Origin: Selaginella tamariscina | Lineage: Eukaryota; Streptophyta; Lycopodiopsida; Selaginellales; Selaginellaceae | Assembly (NCBI GenBank): GCA_003024785.1 | Contig: PUQB01000233.1 | Span: 248,001 to 312,000, forward strand | DNA length: 64,000 nt | Direction of reading: 5' to 3' | Shown here: in pieces, positions 21,300-33,264 of the stretch | How the letters are laid out: every line of letters begins with the position of its first letter | Position numbering within the stretch: position 1 is the first letter of the stretch | Made by a program: the position numbers and the translations under genes | The notes under the pieces: model-generated | The model's database searches: none | What the model saw: only the letters and a program-made list of their open reading frames with translations | Told to the model about the DNA's origin: nothing

Positions 21300-24200
21300 A
21301 TTTACCACACCTTCCTCACTTATCTCCTTGACTTTAATGGACCTAACCATTTCATTTTTAATTTATCCTGTGGTTTATCAACACTTCCTCTATACCACAA
21401 GACCAAATCTCCTTCTCTTATATCATGCTTCTTTCTTTTCCTATTATACCAGGCTCTCCTTCTTTTCTGAATTGCCTGTACAGTCCATAAAGCATGTAAT
21501 CTTATCTCATCCAGTTTTTCTAATTCCTGTAACCTACGTTGTAAGGATTCTTGCTCACCTAAATTATGCTTTACAGCAATCCTTAAAGATGGCACAATAT
21601 ATTCAACAGGAGTTATTGCCTCAAGTCCATATGCTAACTTAAAAGGCGTCATTCCTGTTACAACCTTATAGGCTGTCCTGTAAGCCCACAAGACTTCAGG
21701 AAGTCTTTCATCCCAGTCTTTTCCATTTTCCTGAATCACTTTCCTTAAAGGACTTTATTTGTAGATTCAGCTTGACCATTCCCTTGAGGATAATAAGGTG
21801 TAGATTTCTTATGTTTTATTCTTCCATAAGTGTTTGAATTGTTTCATTAATAAAGTGTTTTCCTCTATCACTTATGATTTCCTTAGGAATTCCATACCGC
21901 TATAATCATATATTATATATAGCACGGGCTGTATTATAAGCATCAGCTTTCCTCATAGGTTCTGCTTCTACCCACTTAGTCATATAATCCGTAAGTACCA
22001 GAATATATTGATTCCTTTTTGTACTCAGGATTTATAGGTCCTATAAAATCCATTCCCCACCTTTGAAAAGGTTCTATGGTAGGATAGGATTTAAGGATAT
22101 ACCTGTTTCTTAGGTGGTATATGTGCTCTTTGGCACTTATCACATTTCCTACAGAAATCTCCTACATCCTTCCATAATGTAGGCCACCATAACCCAGCCT
22201 GTAATATTTTCCTTGCAGTTATTTCCTCTGCAAAATGCCCTCCTGCTAGACCCGCATGGGCCTCTTTCAGGATATCCATAACCTCAAAAGGTTCCACCCA
22301 ACGTCTTAACACTCCATCCTGACCCGTCTTATATAACTTTCCTCCCACCAAAGAATAACGTCGTGTCCTCACGACAAATAACTTTTTCTGATCATTAGTC
22401 TCATAGGATGGTGGAACTAGTCCAGTCGACAAATAAACTTTTATGTCATCCATCAAGTGTGCATCAGGAAAGTCATCCATGTACTGGATTGGAACTTCTC
22501 CTTGTTTAATGCGGCTTAAATGGTCAGCCTGTTCATGCTGTCTACCAGGTTTATGTATGATTTGAAAATCATACTCCTGTAACAGGAGAAACCATCTAGC
22601 TAAACGTCCTGTTAGGACTGGCTTGTTTAAAAGATGTAACAAAGCCTTATGATCTACAAAGATTTTGACTTTATTAGCTAATAAATAGTGTCTAATTTAT
22701 GAATTGCATATACCATTCCTAAAGCTTCTTTTTCTGTGGTAGTATAGTTTACCTCTGCCGGTGTTAACCTGCGACTTGCATAGTAGATAGGACGGTCCTT
22801 TCCATCTTCCTGCGTCTGCGTAAGGATAGCTCCTATTGCATGTCTGAGGCATCAACCTGCACATGAAATTCCCTGTCCCATTTAGGATTCACTAATATAG
22901 GTGCTGTTACTAAAGATTTCCTTAATGTATCAAAAGCTTCCTGACACGCAGGAGTCCAATCATAGGATTTTCCTGCCTTTAAAAGGTCAGTTAAAGGTCT
23001 GGCTATTTGGGCATAATCCTTAATAAACCTCCTATGATAGCCAATCTTTCCTAAAAACCGCCTTAATTCTTTTAGATCCTGCGGTGATTGTAAGGTAAGT
23101 ATAACTTTAACCTTATCCTGATCCACCAGGATTCCTTCCTTACACACTACATGTCCTAAGAGAACTCCTGATTTTACAAAAAAATTACATTTCTCAGGAT
23201 TTAAAGCAACTGATTTTGCTTACATTTCTGAAAACACCTTTCTAAACAATAAAGATGATTCTCTTTATCACTATATACACTAAAATCATCCATAAAAACT
23301 TTCATAAAATCCAATAAATATTCCCTAAAGGTATCAGTTATGATCCTTTGGAAAGTAAAAGGTGCATTACATAAGCCAAATGGCATAACTTTATATGCAT
23401 ATGCACCCCATGGACTTATAAAAGCTGTTTTATGTTGGTCCTCCGGAGCTACTAGAATCTGATTATATCCTGAGAATCCATCCATAAAGGAATACATCTC
23501 ATGTCCGGCCACACTATCCAACATTTCTTCTGTAAATGGGATAGGAAAAACATCCTTCTTTGTGGCATCATTTAACTTCTTATAGTTTACACATACTCTC
23601 AACTTTCCATTCTTTTTAGGAACAATCACAAGTGGTGATAACCATTGTGCACCCTGTATAGGATAAATAAAACCTACACTTAACAGCTTATCTATCTCCT
23701 CCTTCACAAGCTGTGCATAATTAGGATTCATCCTATATGCTCTCTGTTTCACAGGCTCACTTCCTGGTAATAATTGTATAGTGTGTGTACACAATTCAGG
23801 AGGTATGCCTTTAAGATCTTTATAGGACCAGGCAAAAACATCCTGATATTTTTGAAGCAAATTCAATCCTTTTTCCCGGAATTCTTTATCTAATTCCTGA
23901 GCAATGAATAGGTTTTTAGGTTCATTTTCTGTACCTATATTCACTTGCTGCAAAGGATCTGTAGTATACACATATGTATACTCTGCAGGTGTTCCTGTAA
24001 ATCAATCTCATATGGGATTGCCTTATAGAACTTTTCCTGCAATCCGGGCCTATCTTCTTCCTTCTGCTGAACAGTTTTCTTTCCTTTCAGCACTACGTTT
24101 AAGTCTATATCCGTCAGGACTTTTAAGTCAGGATATGCTTTCAGGATTTCTACTTCTTCCTGATCGTCTAAGCCATTAAACCAGTCATATCCTTCTAAAA

Positions 24201-24762
24201 TAAGGGTCTGTTTTCCTTTTTAACATACCTTTTTGTATGATTGTATATCACCGGTTTTCCTTCTCCTTCTCCCAGCATCATTTTCCTGTTCCCCAATCCT
24301 GTATAACTTTAGCAGTTTTCAGCCAAGGCCTACCTAATAACATAGTATATACAGTATCTTTTCCTTCCATTTGGAGGACAATAAGGGACACTTATATTTA
24401 AGACCCTTTATAGATATAGTCACTCCTCTCACTATACCTGTAGGCTTGACACTTCTCTGGTCTGCCATTTTTAAATTAAAAGGAGCAGGCTCAATGGGTC
24501 CTAAACCCATTTTCTTACAAGCATGTTCCTCAATAAAATTAACTCCTGAGCCTCCATCTATAAGGACTTCTTTTATCTTGTTTTTACCAATATATACAGT
24601 AATGCTGGGCACATACCCATCATAATCACCTTCTTTTTCATAATGTTTTTCTACTCGGTGAATTTCATTTCCTGTATATGCAGGTAAGGATTTTGGAACA
24701 ATGTTCAACATTTCCAAGATTTGATTTTTAATATATGGGGCAATATGTATTAATTGTCCCAA
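21300..24762 (-). pseudogene. Element 2 pol: protease-RT-RNase H-integrase
   Basis: The protease has EVLIDGGSGVNFIEEHACKK (about 24,550). RT (23,971-23,201) has WLSPLVIVPKKNGKLRVCVN, MYSFMDGFSGYNQI and VFMDDFSVYSD. RNase H follows, with ELRRFLGKIGYHRRFIKDYA. Integrase follows, with an HHCC finger CRKCDKCQRAHIPPKKQ at about 22,110-22,160. The core includes VLWAYRTAYKVVTGMTPFKL (about 21,690), and the C-terminal segment has GDLVLWYRGSVDK. Breaks occur near 23,217, 22,839 and about 22,680, and each is explained by one missing base in a doublet. All catalytic-looking motifs are otherwise kept. I count it as broken as written, but possibly intact in the real genome. Confidence 0.92.
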
Positions 24763-25009
24763 CGTATTGTAATTTCTTGGCTCAATGCACTTTGAGCCAT
24801 TGATTCTGCCACGTCATCCTGAATCCGTTTCACAGGAATGCTCTGTTTTCTAGGGTTACTCTGTTTTACAGGAATATTCTTTTTCTCTTGAATATTCTTC
24901 CCTAAAATAGAATCAGTTATTTTTAGATCTTTAGGTATATCCGTCGGTTGTGTATCATCATCCGAGATATACTCAGGGAGATCTCGTTCTTGGAGATGAG
25001 TGTTCATCT

Positions 25010-26777
25010 CTCCCATTGTTTGCGTACTATCCCGCAATGATGGATAGAATTTCCTTCTTCTGCTGGAAGGTATTCCTGTTTCTGACATATATTTCTTTTT
25101 GTACAGATTACTGCTCTCACGGCAGGATGGTTTTCTAGCTCATTCTCGTCCACATCAATGAACCGAGCTCCAAGCTCTCTCTTAGGAGCATTGTTTGAGG
25201 TGGAAGGCTGATTCTTAGGACAATTTGGAGAAATATGTCCTTTCTCTCCACATGTATAACAAGTAAGATTAATAGAATTCCTTCCTTGTACTTGTCTTTG
25301 TCTATAGTTATTTTGATCTCCATAACTTTCTTTTCTTGGATATCTTTCTGGTCCTCTAGGACGTCTCCTTCCTTCCCATATTAGGCTTATATGGTGGAGC
25401 ATATCTAGTTTGATTCCCCATACAGCCTATCATCTCCTCCTGTATAAGGAACATTCCTTCTGTTATCAAAAGGATTCCTATTTCTTCCTTCTTCCCAACT
25501 CCCAGGCTGTTCCTCATAATAGAGCTTCCTATTCCGAGATGGGAATGTGGTAACAGGTGGTTGTCTCACAGGAAACGGCCTGTTATACCAGCCTTTTTCT
25601 TCCTTCTTTCTCCTTTCTTTTTCCACACGTGCCACATTTTGATTAATAAAATACTTACAGTCTTTTGCCGAATGTCCTTCTTTATCACATATTTGACATT
25701 TTGGCAACTGTAGTCTACACTCATCCTTAGTATGTCCAGGATTTTTACACTTGGCACACCATACTTTGCATCTAATTCCTTATACACAGGATTACCTTTC
25801 AAGGACTTAACTAGCTGTAATAACATTCTCTCATCAGCCTTATAATCCCGAACTTTGATAGGTTCATCCTCATCATCTGAACTATCCTCCTTTCTCCTTG
25901 AGGATTTTATCTTTCCTTCTGCTATGTTTTCTATTTGTCTCCTCTTCTTCTCATAATCTTTAAGATGCTTTACAAGATCTTTCCTGTCTACTTCCTCAAT
26001 TGTCATTGCATAATGCCTATATGGCTTCTGCAATCCTTGCTTATACCATTGAAGCAAAGCTTCTTCCTTAACATATAGTGAGCATTTCTTTTCATGCTTT
26101 TTAAAACGGTGTGTATATTCCTCTAGAGTTTCAGTTTTTCCTTGTAGGATATTTCTGAGCTTCTCTAAGTGCTCTTCAGGCAACTCTTCCTTTTTAAAGT
26201 ATTCTTTAAAAGCTTCTGTAACTTTCTCATAATCTTCTCTCACATCTTTCTCCAACTCATAATACCAATCAGATGCATTTCCTTTTAATGTGTGAGGAAA
26301 TATAAGCAACTTATCTGCATTGCTTACTTTATACAACTTTACAACTTCCTCAAACTGCAATAAATGTCTTTTAGGATTTTCCTTCTTTCCTGCGGAAAAT
26401 ATTGGGAACATCAATGTGCCTCCCAACATTCCGGGGAAAAGTGTCATATTAGACATACTCGGTGGGTTTTCTCTACCACCTTCCTCCTCACCAAGAGGGG
26501 AATTTCCAGGAGATACTCCTCCTGGTCTAATAGGAAATCCTGTTCTCCGAGGAGTTCCTTCCAACTCCTCTTCTCCTGCAGTTTGATAGTCACCGTATTG
26601 TATATCCTCCACACCTTTAGCAGCACTTTCTCCTATCTGATCAATGAGTTTTATAAGAGCTTCTTGCCTATTAGCAAGCTCTATTTGCTCAGCTCGGGCA
26701 GCCTCTCTCTCGGCCTGCCTATTATCTCTCTCTCTTGCTAGAGACGAGTTAGGATTATGTTGCCTCCAAGGCTCCAT
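25010..26777 (-). pseudogene. Element 2 gag with three CCHC knuckles
   Basis: The ATG at 26,777 opens a frame of about 340 codons. It has a glutamine/arginine-rich N-terminus, then the capsid domain (LLQFEEVVKLYKVSNADKLL to LLQWYKQGLQKPYRHY), then an acidic linker. Three zinc knuckles follow: CAKCKNPGHTKDEC and CQICDKEGHSAKDC (about 25,680-25,755) and CYTCGEKGHISPNC (about 25,210-25,250). The knuckles are one frame away from capsid, and the break is at the T run 25,765-25,767 (AAA in gag sense). Confidence 0.9.
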
Positions 26778-26883
26778 CCATCATCATATATATACACACT
26801 TCTTTTTCACTTAAGCTCTACTTCTCTCAGAGCTATATCACTTCTCACTTAGGAATTCAACAAATTCCTCCACAACAATGGCG

Positions 26884-26903
26884 AAATCCCTCCGTGGTCG
26901 CCA
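26884..26903 (-). other. Element 2 primer-binding site
   Basis: Beside the 5' LTR the minus strand reads TGGCGACCACGGAGG. The TGGCG start and GGGATTT that follows resemble the tRNA-Asp-type site of Tat/Athila elements, but the middle does not match. The identity of the tRNA is uncertain. Confidence 0.5.
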
Positions 26904-26905
26904 TG

Positions 26906-27449
26906 TGTTAACATACAAAACTTTCCTGTGTGCAGAAAACACTGTTCACAGCGCAGGAAAAGCTTTGCAAGTTAAAGTGTAGGGATTTCGTCCAATAGAG
27001 AGCTCTATATATACTTATCTCGTCTCTAAGGTCAAGGATAGGATTTTGCTTTGGCCATTGCCATGTATAAGCATTCACAATACACCATAAATATGCACTT
27101 GCATTACTATATGAATACAAAGAGATAGCAAGTGTGGAGACTTACTTCTCTCCCAAGATACTCTCTCTCTCATGCATTGCTCTCCATAGCCTTCATAGCC
27201 TTCATAGTCTCTCTCCTTCTTGCCCTTGCTTGCCTTGCCCTAACCGAATCCTGTCCTCCTCCAACCGTCATAACTGTCTGCTTCCTGCAACCGTAGGATC
27301 CTTCCTACCCTGTAGGATTTTTCCTACTGCTGTAGGATTTTTCCTGTACACAGGATATTTCCTACTACTACTTTCCTACAAGTTATTCCTCCACCGTAGG
27401 AAAGTCCTATGTATGCAGTTCCTACATGCTATATTTTTGGCCTCTAACA
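26906..27449 (-). repeat. Element 2 LTR (5' LTR in element sense)
   Basis: A partner of 18,418-18,967. The copies differ mainly by single-base indels in short runs and a few substitutions, so the insertion is fairly recent. Confidence 0.95.
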
Positions 27450-27665
27450 CATTGCATCTTTCTGTAGTTATACCCACAAGTTTATGCAATGGAAGGCATA
27501 GTTCCTCAACACATGACAATATTATTGCCATCCTTAGTGGAAAATAGCTTCAAGTATTTAAATTTGTTTTTAGCTCTCCTCTTGAAAGAAGCTTCACATA
27601 AAGGATTAAATGATGCTTCAACCTGTTATTAATGGATTCATCCATTAAAGCCCAAAGAATGGATT
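27450..27665 (-). pseudogene. hAT-like transposase relic, upstream half
   Basis: From 27,665 downward the minus strand reads LMDESINNRLKHHLILYVKL, the 'LLDESTD...H' region of hAT transposases. After a frame break it reads PLHKLVGITTERCN right up to Element 2. Across the insertion the protein sense continues at 18,417. Frameshifts and stops make this a relic. Confidence 0.6.
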
Positions 27666-28379
27666 AGAAAATAGCTCAAACCTCAACTTTTGATAATATG
27701 CCTTGTGTGTAGCAAAAAGAAATCCCTTAATAGTCATAGGATTTGTGTAACTTGAATATCCATCAGTTACTACATATTTGGTGTTCCCATAAATTTATAA
27801 AACTTACAATTAGCCTCAAACCTCTCCAAAAAATCCCTTTATTTTACAAGTTGATATACTATCTTCATCACAATAAAAACTCTTTTCTATTCTTGAACAT
27901 TTAGATTTTCTAAATGCTCAGGAATGGTTTTTCTTAAATTGGGGCCTAAGCTTTGTTTTATGAAAAGTTTCAACTTTTTTATTTTTTTGTGATTATTAGA
28001 CTTATAATAGGTTCTAAGAGCCCCCTTTAAAAAGTTTTACACCCTTTCTAGTGAACACATTGTTCATTTTGGCCTTTATGCAATAACTATATTTAATCCT
28101 TTCATTACACCCAAGGAAAACTCAAGAGCCAATGCTCAATGAATTTTCTTGATTTTTTAAAAATTTGTTCAGTTTCTTAAACAATTTGTTCATTCAGTGC
28201 TTCTCTCGTGGACTCTCCTTGGACCCTTCTCTCATAAACTGAGTACTTTAACCCAAAAAATAAATGTTTAACTATGATTATTTAGAGTCCTTTTTTGGCT
28301 TGTTCATTAGTTTATTCCCCTAGTTCATCTCGACCCTTTGTCACAAATATGCATCAACATTGTCCATCTTAATTTATAC
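27666..28379. other. AT-rich relic between the hAT fragment and Harbinger element
   Basis: Short coding-like pieces in the minus sense (for example MTIKGFLFATHKAYYQKLRF, about 27,690-27,750) probably belong to the 5' part of the hAT-like relic. Otherwise it is featureless and AT-rich. Confidence 0.4.
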
Positions 28380-28689
28380 TTAAGGCCCTTCACACATGAC
28401 ATTAACATTAACTCCAGTTAATGTTGACATTAACTTAATGTTGAAATATTATCGCCACCATTTGCACTTAGTGTTTATATAATGAGACATTATCTCAAAA
28501 TAATGTTAATGTTAACATTAATACTAAATACCTCTTCATACTAGAAAACATTAACTTTTTAACTCAAAATTAACACAAAACATCTTCACATGTATTTTTC
28601 TAACATTAACATTAATTTATTTAGACTTTAATAAGTTTTAAATTTAAACTTTAAGTTTAATTTTTTAAAATTTGAATTCATGTTGGAAA

Positions 28690-29520
28690 GCTCAAGCTTG
28701 AGTTTGAGCTCGAGATCGAGCAGTAAGAGGCTGGAGAAATGCCACAATCTTCTCTTGAATTTGCTCACTTGCAGGATCATTCCCTTCAAGTAGGCGCACC
28801 CAATTTTGTTCATAAATTCCTCATCATTTTCCTCCTCTTTAGCATCAAGCAAAAAATTATGGAGAATGCAACAAGCAACTACAACTTTTGGAGCGGCATC
28901 TAGTTTTGTTGGAACACCATGTTGAAGGATTCTCCACTTCCCTTCACACTCAATTTAAAAAATTAATTAATTAATTAATTAAAATGAACCAAAAAAAAAA
29001 AAAACCTTTAAGAAGACCAAAGCTTCTCTCAACGATTTCTCGAGCCCGACAAAGCTCTTTGTTGTAGAACCTTTTCAAGTTGGACAATGGAACTCCGATC
29101 TTTTTGTATGAGGTCACGACAAGAGCAGAGCATGGGTAAGCCTTATCCCCCACAAGATAAGGCTTCAAGTTGAAGCATCGGAGGGGAAATGTTGGTTCTT
29201 GAAGCACCTCCTTGGCTAGTCCCCATTTGTAAAACCCTGAGTTCTTTCAAACTCTTGAATCATGAACAGACCCTAGCCAGCCATAATACACATCCAAAAA
29301 CCTTCTCCTACTATCCACCATTGCCTAGAGAACAATTGAGAATCAATGGTGCTTGTTGTAGCTGTCTGGATCCACCTCTGAAGTTTGAATTGGTATTTGA
29401 GACACATCCACCGCCCCGGCAACGTTGGGGAGTTTACTTTTCTCAGCAAAGCCTGTGATGACTCCACCAAGCTCCTCAACAGTCTCCGGAAACCTTATCA
29501 GCTGGATTGGAGATGAGCTG
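28690..29520 (-). pseudogene. Harbinger DDE_4 transposase, 5'-truncated, with stops
   Basis: The minus strand shows AGAVDVSQIPI (first catalytic Asp region, about 29,410), FSIVL then AMVDSRRRF (about 29,330), SVHDSRV (about 29,260), YLVGDKAYPCSAL (second Asp, about 29,140) and ELCRAREIVERSFGLLKG (Glu region, about 29,030). Next comes an intron of 64 bases (28,942-29,005) with a run of 14 T. The C-terminus follows, with KWRILQHGVPTKLDAAPK and CILHNFLLDAKEEE. In-frame stops lie at about 29,357 (TGA), 29,340 (TAG where family members have Gln) and 29,255 (TGA). It is dead as a transposase source. Confidence 0.85.
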
Positions 29521-29549
29521 CTATCCGCTCGCTTGAATCCATCTGGAAA

Positions 29550-30060
29550 CTAAGTGCAGCCTGTGGATTTGTCGTACAACTTGATGTCTTTGTAGATCCC
29601 ATTGATGTTGCTCCACTTGTCCTTGCATTTCTTCCAATCTCGCCCCGTGAAGCCGCTCTTAGCCATGTCTTTGGCAATCTCGCTCCACTTCTCTCTCGCA
29701 GTTTTCATTCGGCCTCGTTGATTAGGATGTTGGTCAACTTGAAGGATCTGAGCTCTCCTCAACCCGATAAGGTAAATCATTTCTTCCTTGGACCATTTAG
29801 CTTGGCGGGGAGCTCGAAAACCAGTTGGGGGGGCACCTGTTGCAGGGGCAGTGTTACCCCGAACTTCCACCACCTCTACCTCTTCCTCCACACCTTCTAT
29901 GTGAGCTGTGGAGTGTGAAGATTCATTAAGCAATACTGATGGAGATCGAGAACTTCTAGGCTGTTGAGAAGGGGCGATACCTGGGTTCGGAGAAGATGTA
30001 GCCGGGGAAACTATAGATTTCTGGTTAGATATATGCCTAACATGTTCAAAGTGAAAGGAG
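29550..30060 (-). CDS. Harbinger Myb/SANT-like DNA-binding protein
   Basis: A serine/proline-rich N-terminus (SPNPGIAPSQQPRSSRSP) and an acidic stretch precede a trihelix/SANT-like domain. That domain has QAKWSKEEMIYLIGLRRAQI, REKWSEIAKDMAKSGFTGRD and WKKCKDKWSNINGIYKDIKL. In PIF/Harbinger elements this second protein helps the transposase bind DNA and enter the nucleus. The frame ends at 29,550, only about 30 bases before transposase C-terminal sequence begins. The normal end of this gene and the start of the transposase have therefore been deleted. Confidence 0.75.
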
Positions 30061-30370
30061 TTTACCTAGATGGAGACTTGATCATCATGCCATAGATTTG
30101 TTCTCGTGCTGCAACTCAAACCCTGAATGAATATTCAGTAATGTAATGTTGTAATTTTAATGATGCAAATTCTTATCATTAAAAAAAAAAACCAGCTTCT
30201 TCCTATTTTAATGTTAATTCTAATGTTGACATTAATGTTAATGTTGCAAGTGTGAAAACACATTAATTTAAATCATATAAAACATTAATGTCAAATTTTA
30301 ATGTTTTCAAGTGTGAAGAGAAGTTAATGTTAATGTCACTGTTTTAATGTCATGTGCTAAGGGCCCCTTA

Positions 30371-30605
30371 ATGTTAATTAAAATTTAATCAATTATTTAA
30401 AAAAAAAATTATATTTCTTTTGCAAGTCTTCTTTTTATGTTGCCTTCTTTATACAAGGTTAAATTTTTTTCTTTACTTTTTATTAAAAACTTATATTTAA
30501 AATGCATTTTTTTAAATGTGAAATGGCCTTGGAAGGGTACGCAGGCCGTCCTCCGACTCTAGAGGTTCTTACATACTAATACTTTATTAAAATATCGGTA
30601 CCGTA
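30371..30605. other. AT-rich spacer
   Basis: T-rich DNA without recognisable features. Confidence 0.5.
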
Positions 30606-30852
30606 ATGGTTATATATACGCGTGTGCAAAACTTTATATATATAACCATTATACAAAGGACCTTATACATTCTTAACGTACAGTATCTCATTACAATATA
30701 TATTATCACACATAGTGGCCCCTACGTCCTTTATCATCTGATACTCTGGCTTGTTATTTCTTTGCTTTGTGCGGCACTTACACTGCCATATACTCTTTCC
30801 TAAAGTTAGCTTGTCACTCTCTGCTCGTGAGCTTTTGTACGCATCTCTCTCT

Positions 30853-30889
<37 letters not shown>

Positions 30890-31242
30890 ATCTTGTAAGT
30901 GCATATATATGAATATATGTATGAAAAAAAGAGGAAAGCACATCCCAGTGTGATACGACTGGGATGTCCTTTCCTCTTTTTTACATAAATATGCATATAT
31001 AAATGTTTATCTCTGCATAACACTGTATACAGACAAGCATTATTATCCTTTCTATATATTAGTTGTTGGTTTTGGGTTTACACACACATATAGATTATAT
31101 ACTATTTATGTCGTATGTGTAGATACTGACAGATTTCCCAAGTGTTTTTCTCCAGAATATTTCTTCTGCTTTTGGCATCTCTCACGTATGTGTGTGTGTG
31201 TGTGGTGTGTGTGTGTGTGTGTGTGTATAGATTTGTCTAACA

Positions 31243-31273
<31 letters not shown>

Positions 31274-31340
31274 CTGTCGCATATGTACAGAAACACTGTA
31301 TATTGTCGATTTTCTTTTTCCGTTATCCTTCGCTGCCTTT
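30606..31340. repeat. Duplicated segment A, copy 1 (partner 37,414-38,215)
   Basis: It shares long collinear blocks with 37,414-38,215: ATGGTTATATATA at the left, GTGGCCCCTACGTCCTTTAT, a hairpin, TTAGTTGTTGGTTTTGGGTT, GTCGTATGTGTAGATAC, and TTTCTTTTTCCGTTA near the right end. GT tracts lie at 30,856-30,885, 31,199-31,226 and 31,245-31,273. No coding sequence is evident. Confidence 0.85.
30924..30982. ncRNA. Conserved hairpin, copy 1
   Basis: Arms GAGGAAAGCACATCCCAGT (30,931-30,949) and ACTGGGATGTCCTTTCCTC (30,958-30,976) pair over 19 positions with one C-C mismatch around an 8-base loop GTGATACG. Flanking A7 and T6 runs extend the stem. TA-rich sequence beyond is also roughly complementary, giving arms of about 45-50 bases. 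It may be a small foldback transposon, a microRNA-like precursor or a structured transcript end. The sequence does not decide between these. Confidence 0.4.
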
Positions 31341-31349
31341 TCAGAGGTA

Positions 31350-33060
31350 TAATAATATTCGAGTTAATATTATTCTAATTGCTAGTTTAACTATTTATTA
31401 ATTAATATAAAATGATATCACTGTACCTAAAATATATCATATAAATTAATAAATTAAGAGTCTCATATATTGCTGCATGAAAACGTCATTTGTCACGATG
31501 AGTTTTAAACATGTCAAATCTTATCATAACTACAAATGTTTCCGCGGTTTTGGTTTTAATATAATAATCTATATTAAGCTGAATAATTTCTATAAATCCA
31601 TTCTGATGTAATAATGTTCAAGGAAGGGCAAATTTTTATTACCATTATTTTTATTAATGTTTAAAACATATAAACATTTCGATAATAACTATAATGTTTT
31701 GATCGATTCATTTTAAATTTAAAAATTAGCACGCATGTTCTTTCCTAAAGATTAATATATCCCATATACATTTGATTTTTGGATATTTCTAGATCACGTT
31801 TTTGAATATATCCATAGAATATGCTTCGTATCGATTTAGGGTTCATAGTGTAAGCTACATTTGACATATATATGCAGTTTAGCGCATACATGTACGTTTG
31901 CATGTGTGTATATATCGTGTGTGTAATGTATTTGTATTAATGGACTATTGGCAGCTGGATGCTAAGACAATCCCGTGAGTGATCAGCCAAACGCAAACTG
32001 GAGGAAGTCATTTGCAAGAAATTCTCATGTGATTCTATTGTTGTAAGAATGATTTTATTTACATACTTTATATGCTAGTTAACAAACTAGTCCTCCGAAC
32101 CACACGCGCACGCACGCACGCACGCACGCACGCAGGTTTATATTGTTCTTATTCAGGTTTATATTGGTCACTTCAACGATATTTTCTTAATGTTGTGTAT
32201 AGAGTTCCACAGTTTCTCTCTCTCTAGCCATATACGAAGTGTTCGATGTATGTGTGGACATGACACACATGACGCGATTTACCTTATAGATATACGCGAG
32301 CTTGTTGTTTTCACATGTTAAGTAGATAAATTTATTCTGACTTTTACAGGTTTTTTCTGCACCTGGTGGAGCTCAATACAGGAGCGTGCATACGTGTTTG
32401 TGCGTGCGTGTGTGTACGTAAAAACTTAGGTGTTTATATACATCACATATTATGTTTATAATGTATACATTGCTTTGAAACTATAAAGACTATTATATCA
32501 GTTCTAGTATATATCGTCTATATGCTGTTCACAAATGGTTGGTTACAAACACATGATTTATTTATGATTTCATATGAAGTGTCAACCAGATATACGCACA
32601 CATTCATATATATGTTAGTTATATTTCGTTGCATCTAACCATATGTTGTATGTTTGCATTGTAAGACACTAATTACATGTTAATCCTTATATCTTATTGG
32701 AACCAGATTCTACGTGTGTGTGTGTGTGTGTGTGTGTGTTTACGTACTAGGAGACTAACTGTAATACGAGGTTGTGTGTTACTGAGAATTCCGGGCCTAT
32801 GACATGGAGACTAACTCCTGCTGAAGTCCGACTTGATTTCAAGGCTGAGCGCTCAAGCTGTAAAAGATAACACATTCTTTTTTTGTTCTACTTTATAGAT
32901 TCTCCAAATCTACCAAACAAGCTTTGATACACTTTCCTTATACAATATATATTAAATATCTACCTTACAGCACATAATGGTCATATATTTGTACTCATCA
33001 TTATACTAAAGCTGTTAGTTATACAAAAGCTGTGGGATATATTTTTCCCTATTGCTGTAA
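31350..33060. repeat. Duplicated segment B, copy 2 (partner 6,780-8,110)
   Basis: See the partner for shared blocks. This copy is longer and more degraded, and carries extra CA/GT tracts (32,103-32,133 ACGC repeats, 32,714-32,739 GT). No intact gene. Confidence 0.8.
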
Positions 33061-33264
33061 AGTTTGCCTTGTATGTCACTCACACACATAACACACGTGT
33101 GCACCTCTAGTTCTTTGCTAGTTGTGCACAGCTACCGTCTGCACGATCGAATGATCCTTGTATGTGTATGTGCGTGTGTTTTGTTACTTTGTGTGTGTGT
33201 GTGTGTGTGGAGAAGGTTATCCAAACTCAACTTGTACAATCGAATCACTTTAGTAGGACCTTAG

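Larger units (their letters stand above)
18413..27454 (-). mobile_element. Element 2: Tat/Athila-like Ty3 retrotransposon with extra 3' ORF
   Basis: The element occupies 18,418-27,449, with LTRs of 550 and 544 bases starting TGTTAACATAC and ending CTCTAACA. Flanks AATTG (18,413-18,417) and CATTG (27,450-27,454) match in 4 of 5 bases. On the minus strand the order is gag, protease, RT, RNase H, integrase, then about 2.2 kb of additional coding-like sequence before the 3' LTR. No chromodomain is seen. The RT has the FMDDF variant seen in non-chromovirus Ty3 lineages. Both LTRs are rich in TAGGAT/ATCCTA words. Confidence 0.93.
28380..30370 (-). mobile_element. PIF/Harbinger DNA transposon, internally deleted
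   Basis: The element is 28,383-30,367, bounded by TTA on both sides (28,380-28,382 and 30,368-30,370), the usual 3-bp target for this superfamily. Terminal inverted repeats are AGGCCCTTCACACATGACAT on the left. Inverting the right end gives AGGGGCCCTTAGCACATGAC. Just inside both ends are many copies of TTAATGTTAA/ATTAACATTA, likely subterminal transposase-binding sites. It carries a Myb/SANT-like ORF and a DDE transposase C-terminal part in the same direction. The N-terminal half of the transposase is missing. Confidence 0.88.

Noticed and set aside
18926..21640. Plus-strand frames opposite Element 2's accessory and integrase region (Ser/Pro/Cys/Leu-rich)
   Set aside because: They are antisense shadows of the minus-strand coding region. 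Their composition is what antisense of Glu/Lys/Gly-rich codons would give.
30924..30982. Hammerhead ribozyme or bacterial-type terminator for the hairpin
   Set aside because: The hammerhead core words CTGATGA and GAAA are absent in the required places, and intrinsic terminators do not apply to nuclear DNA.
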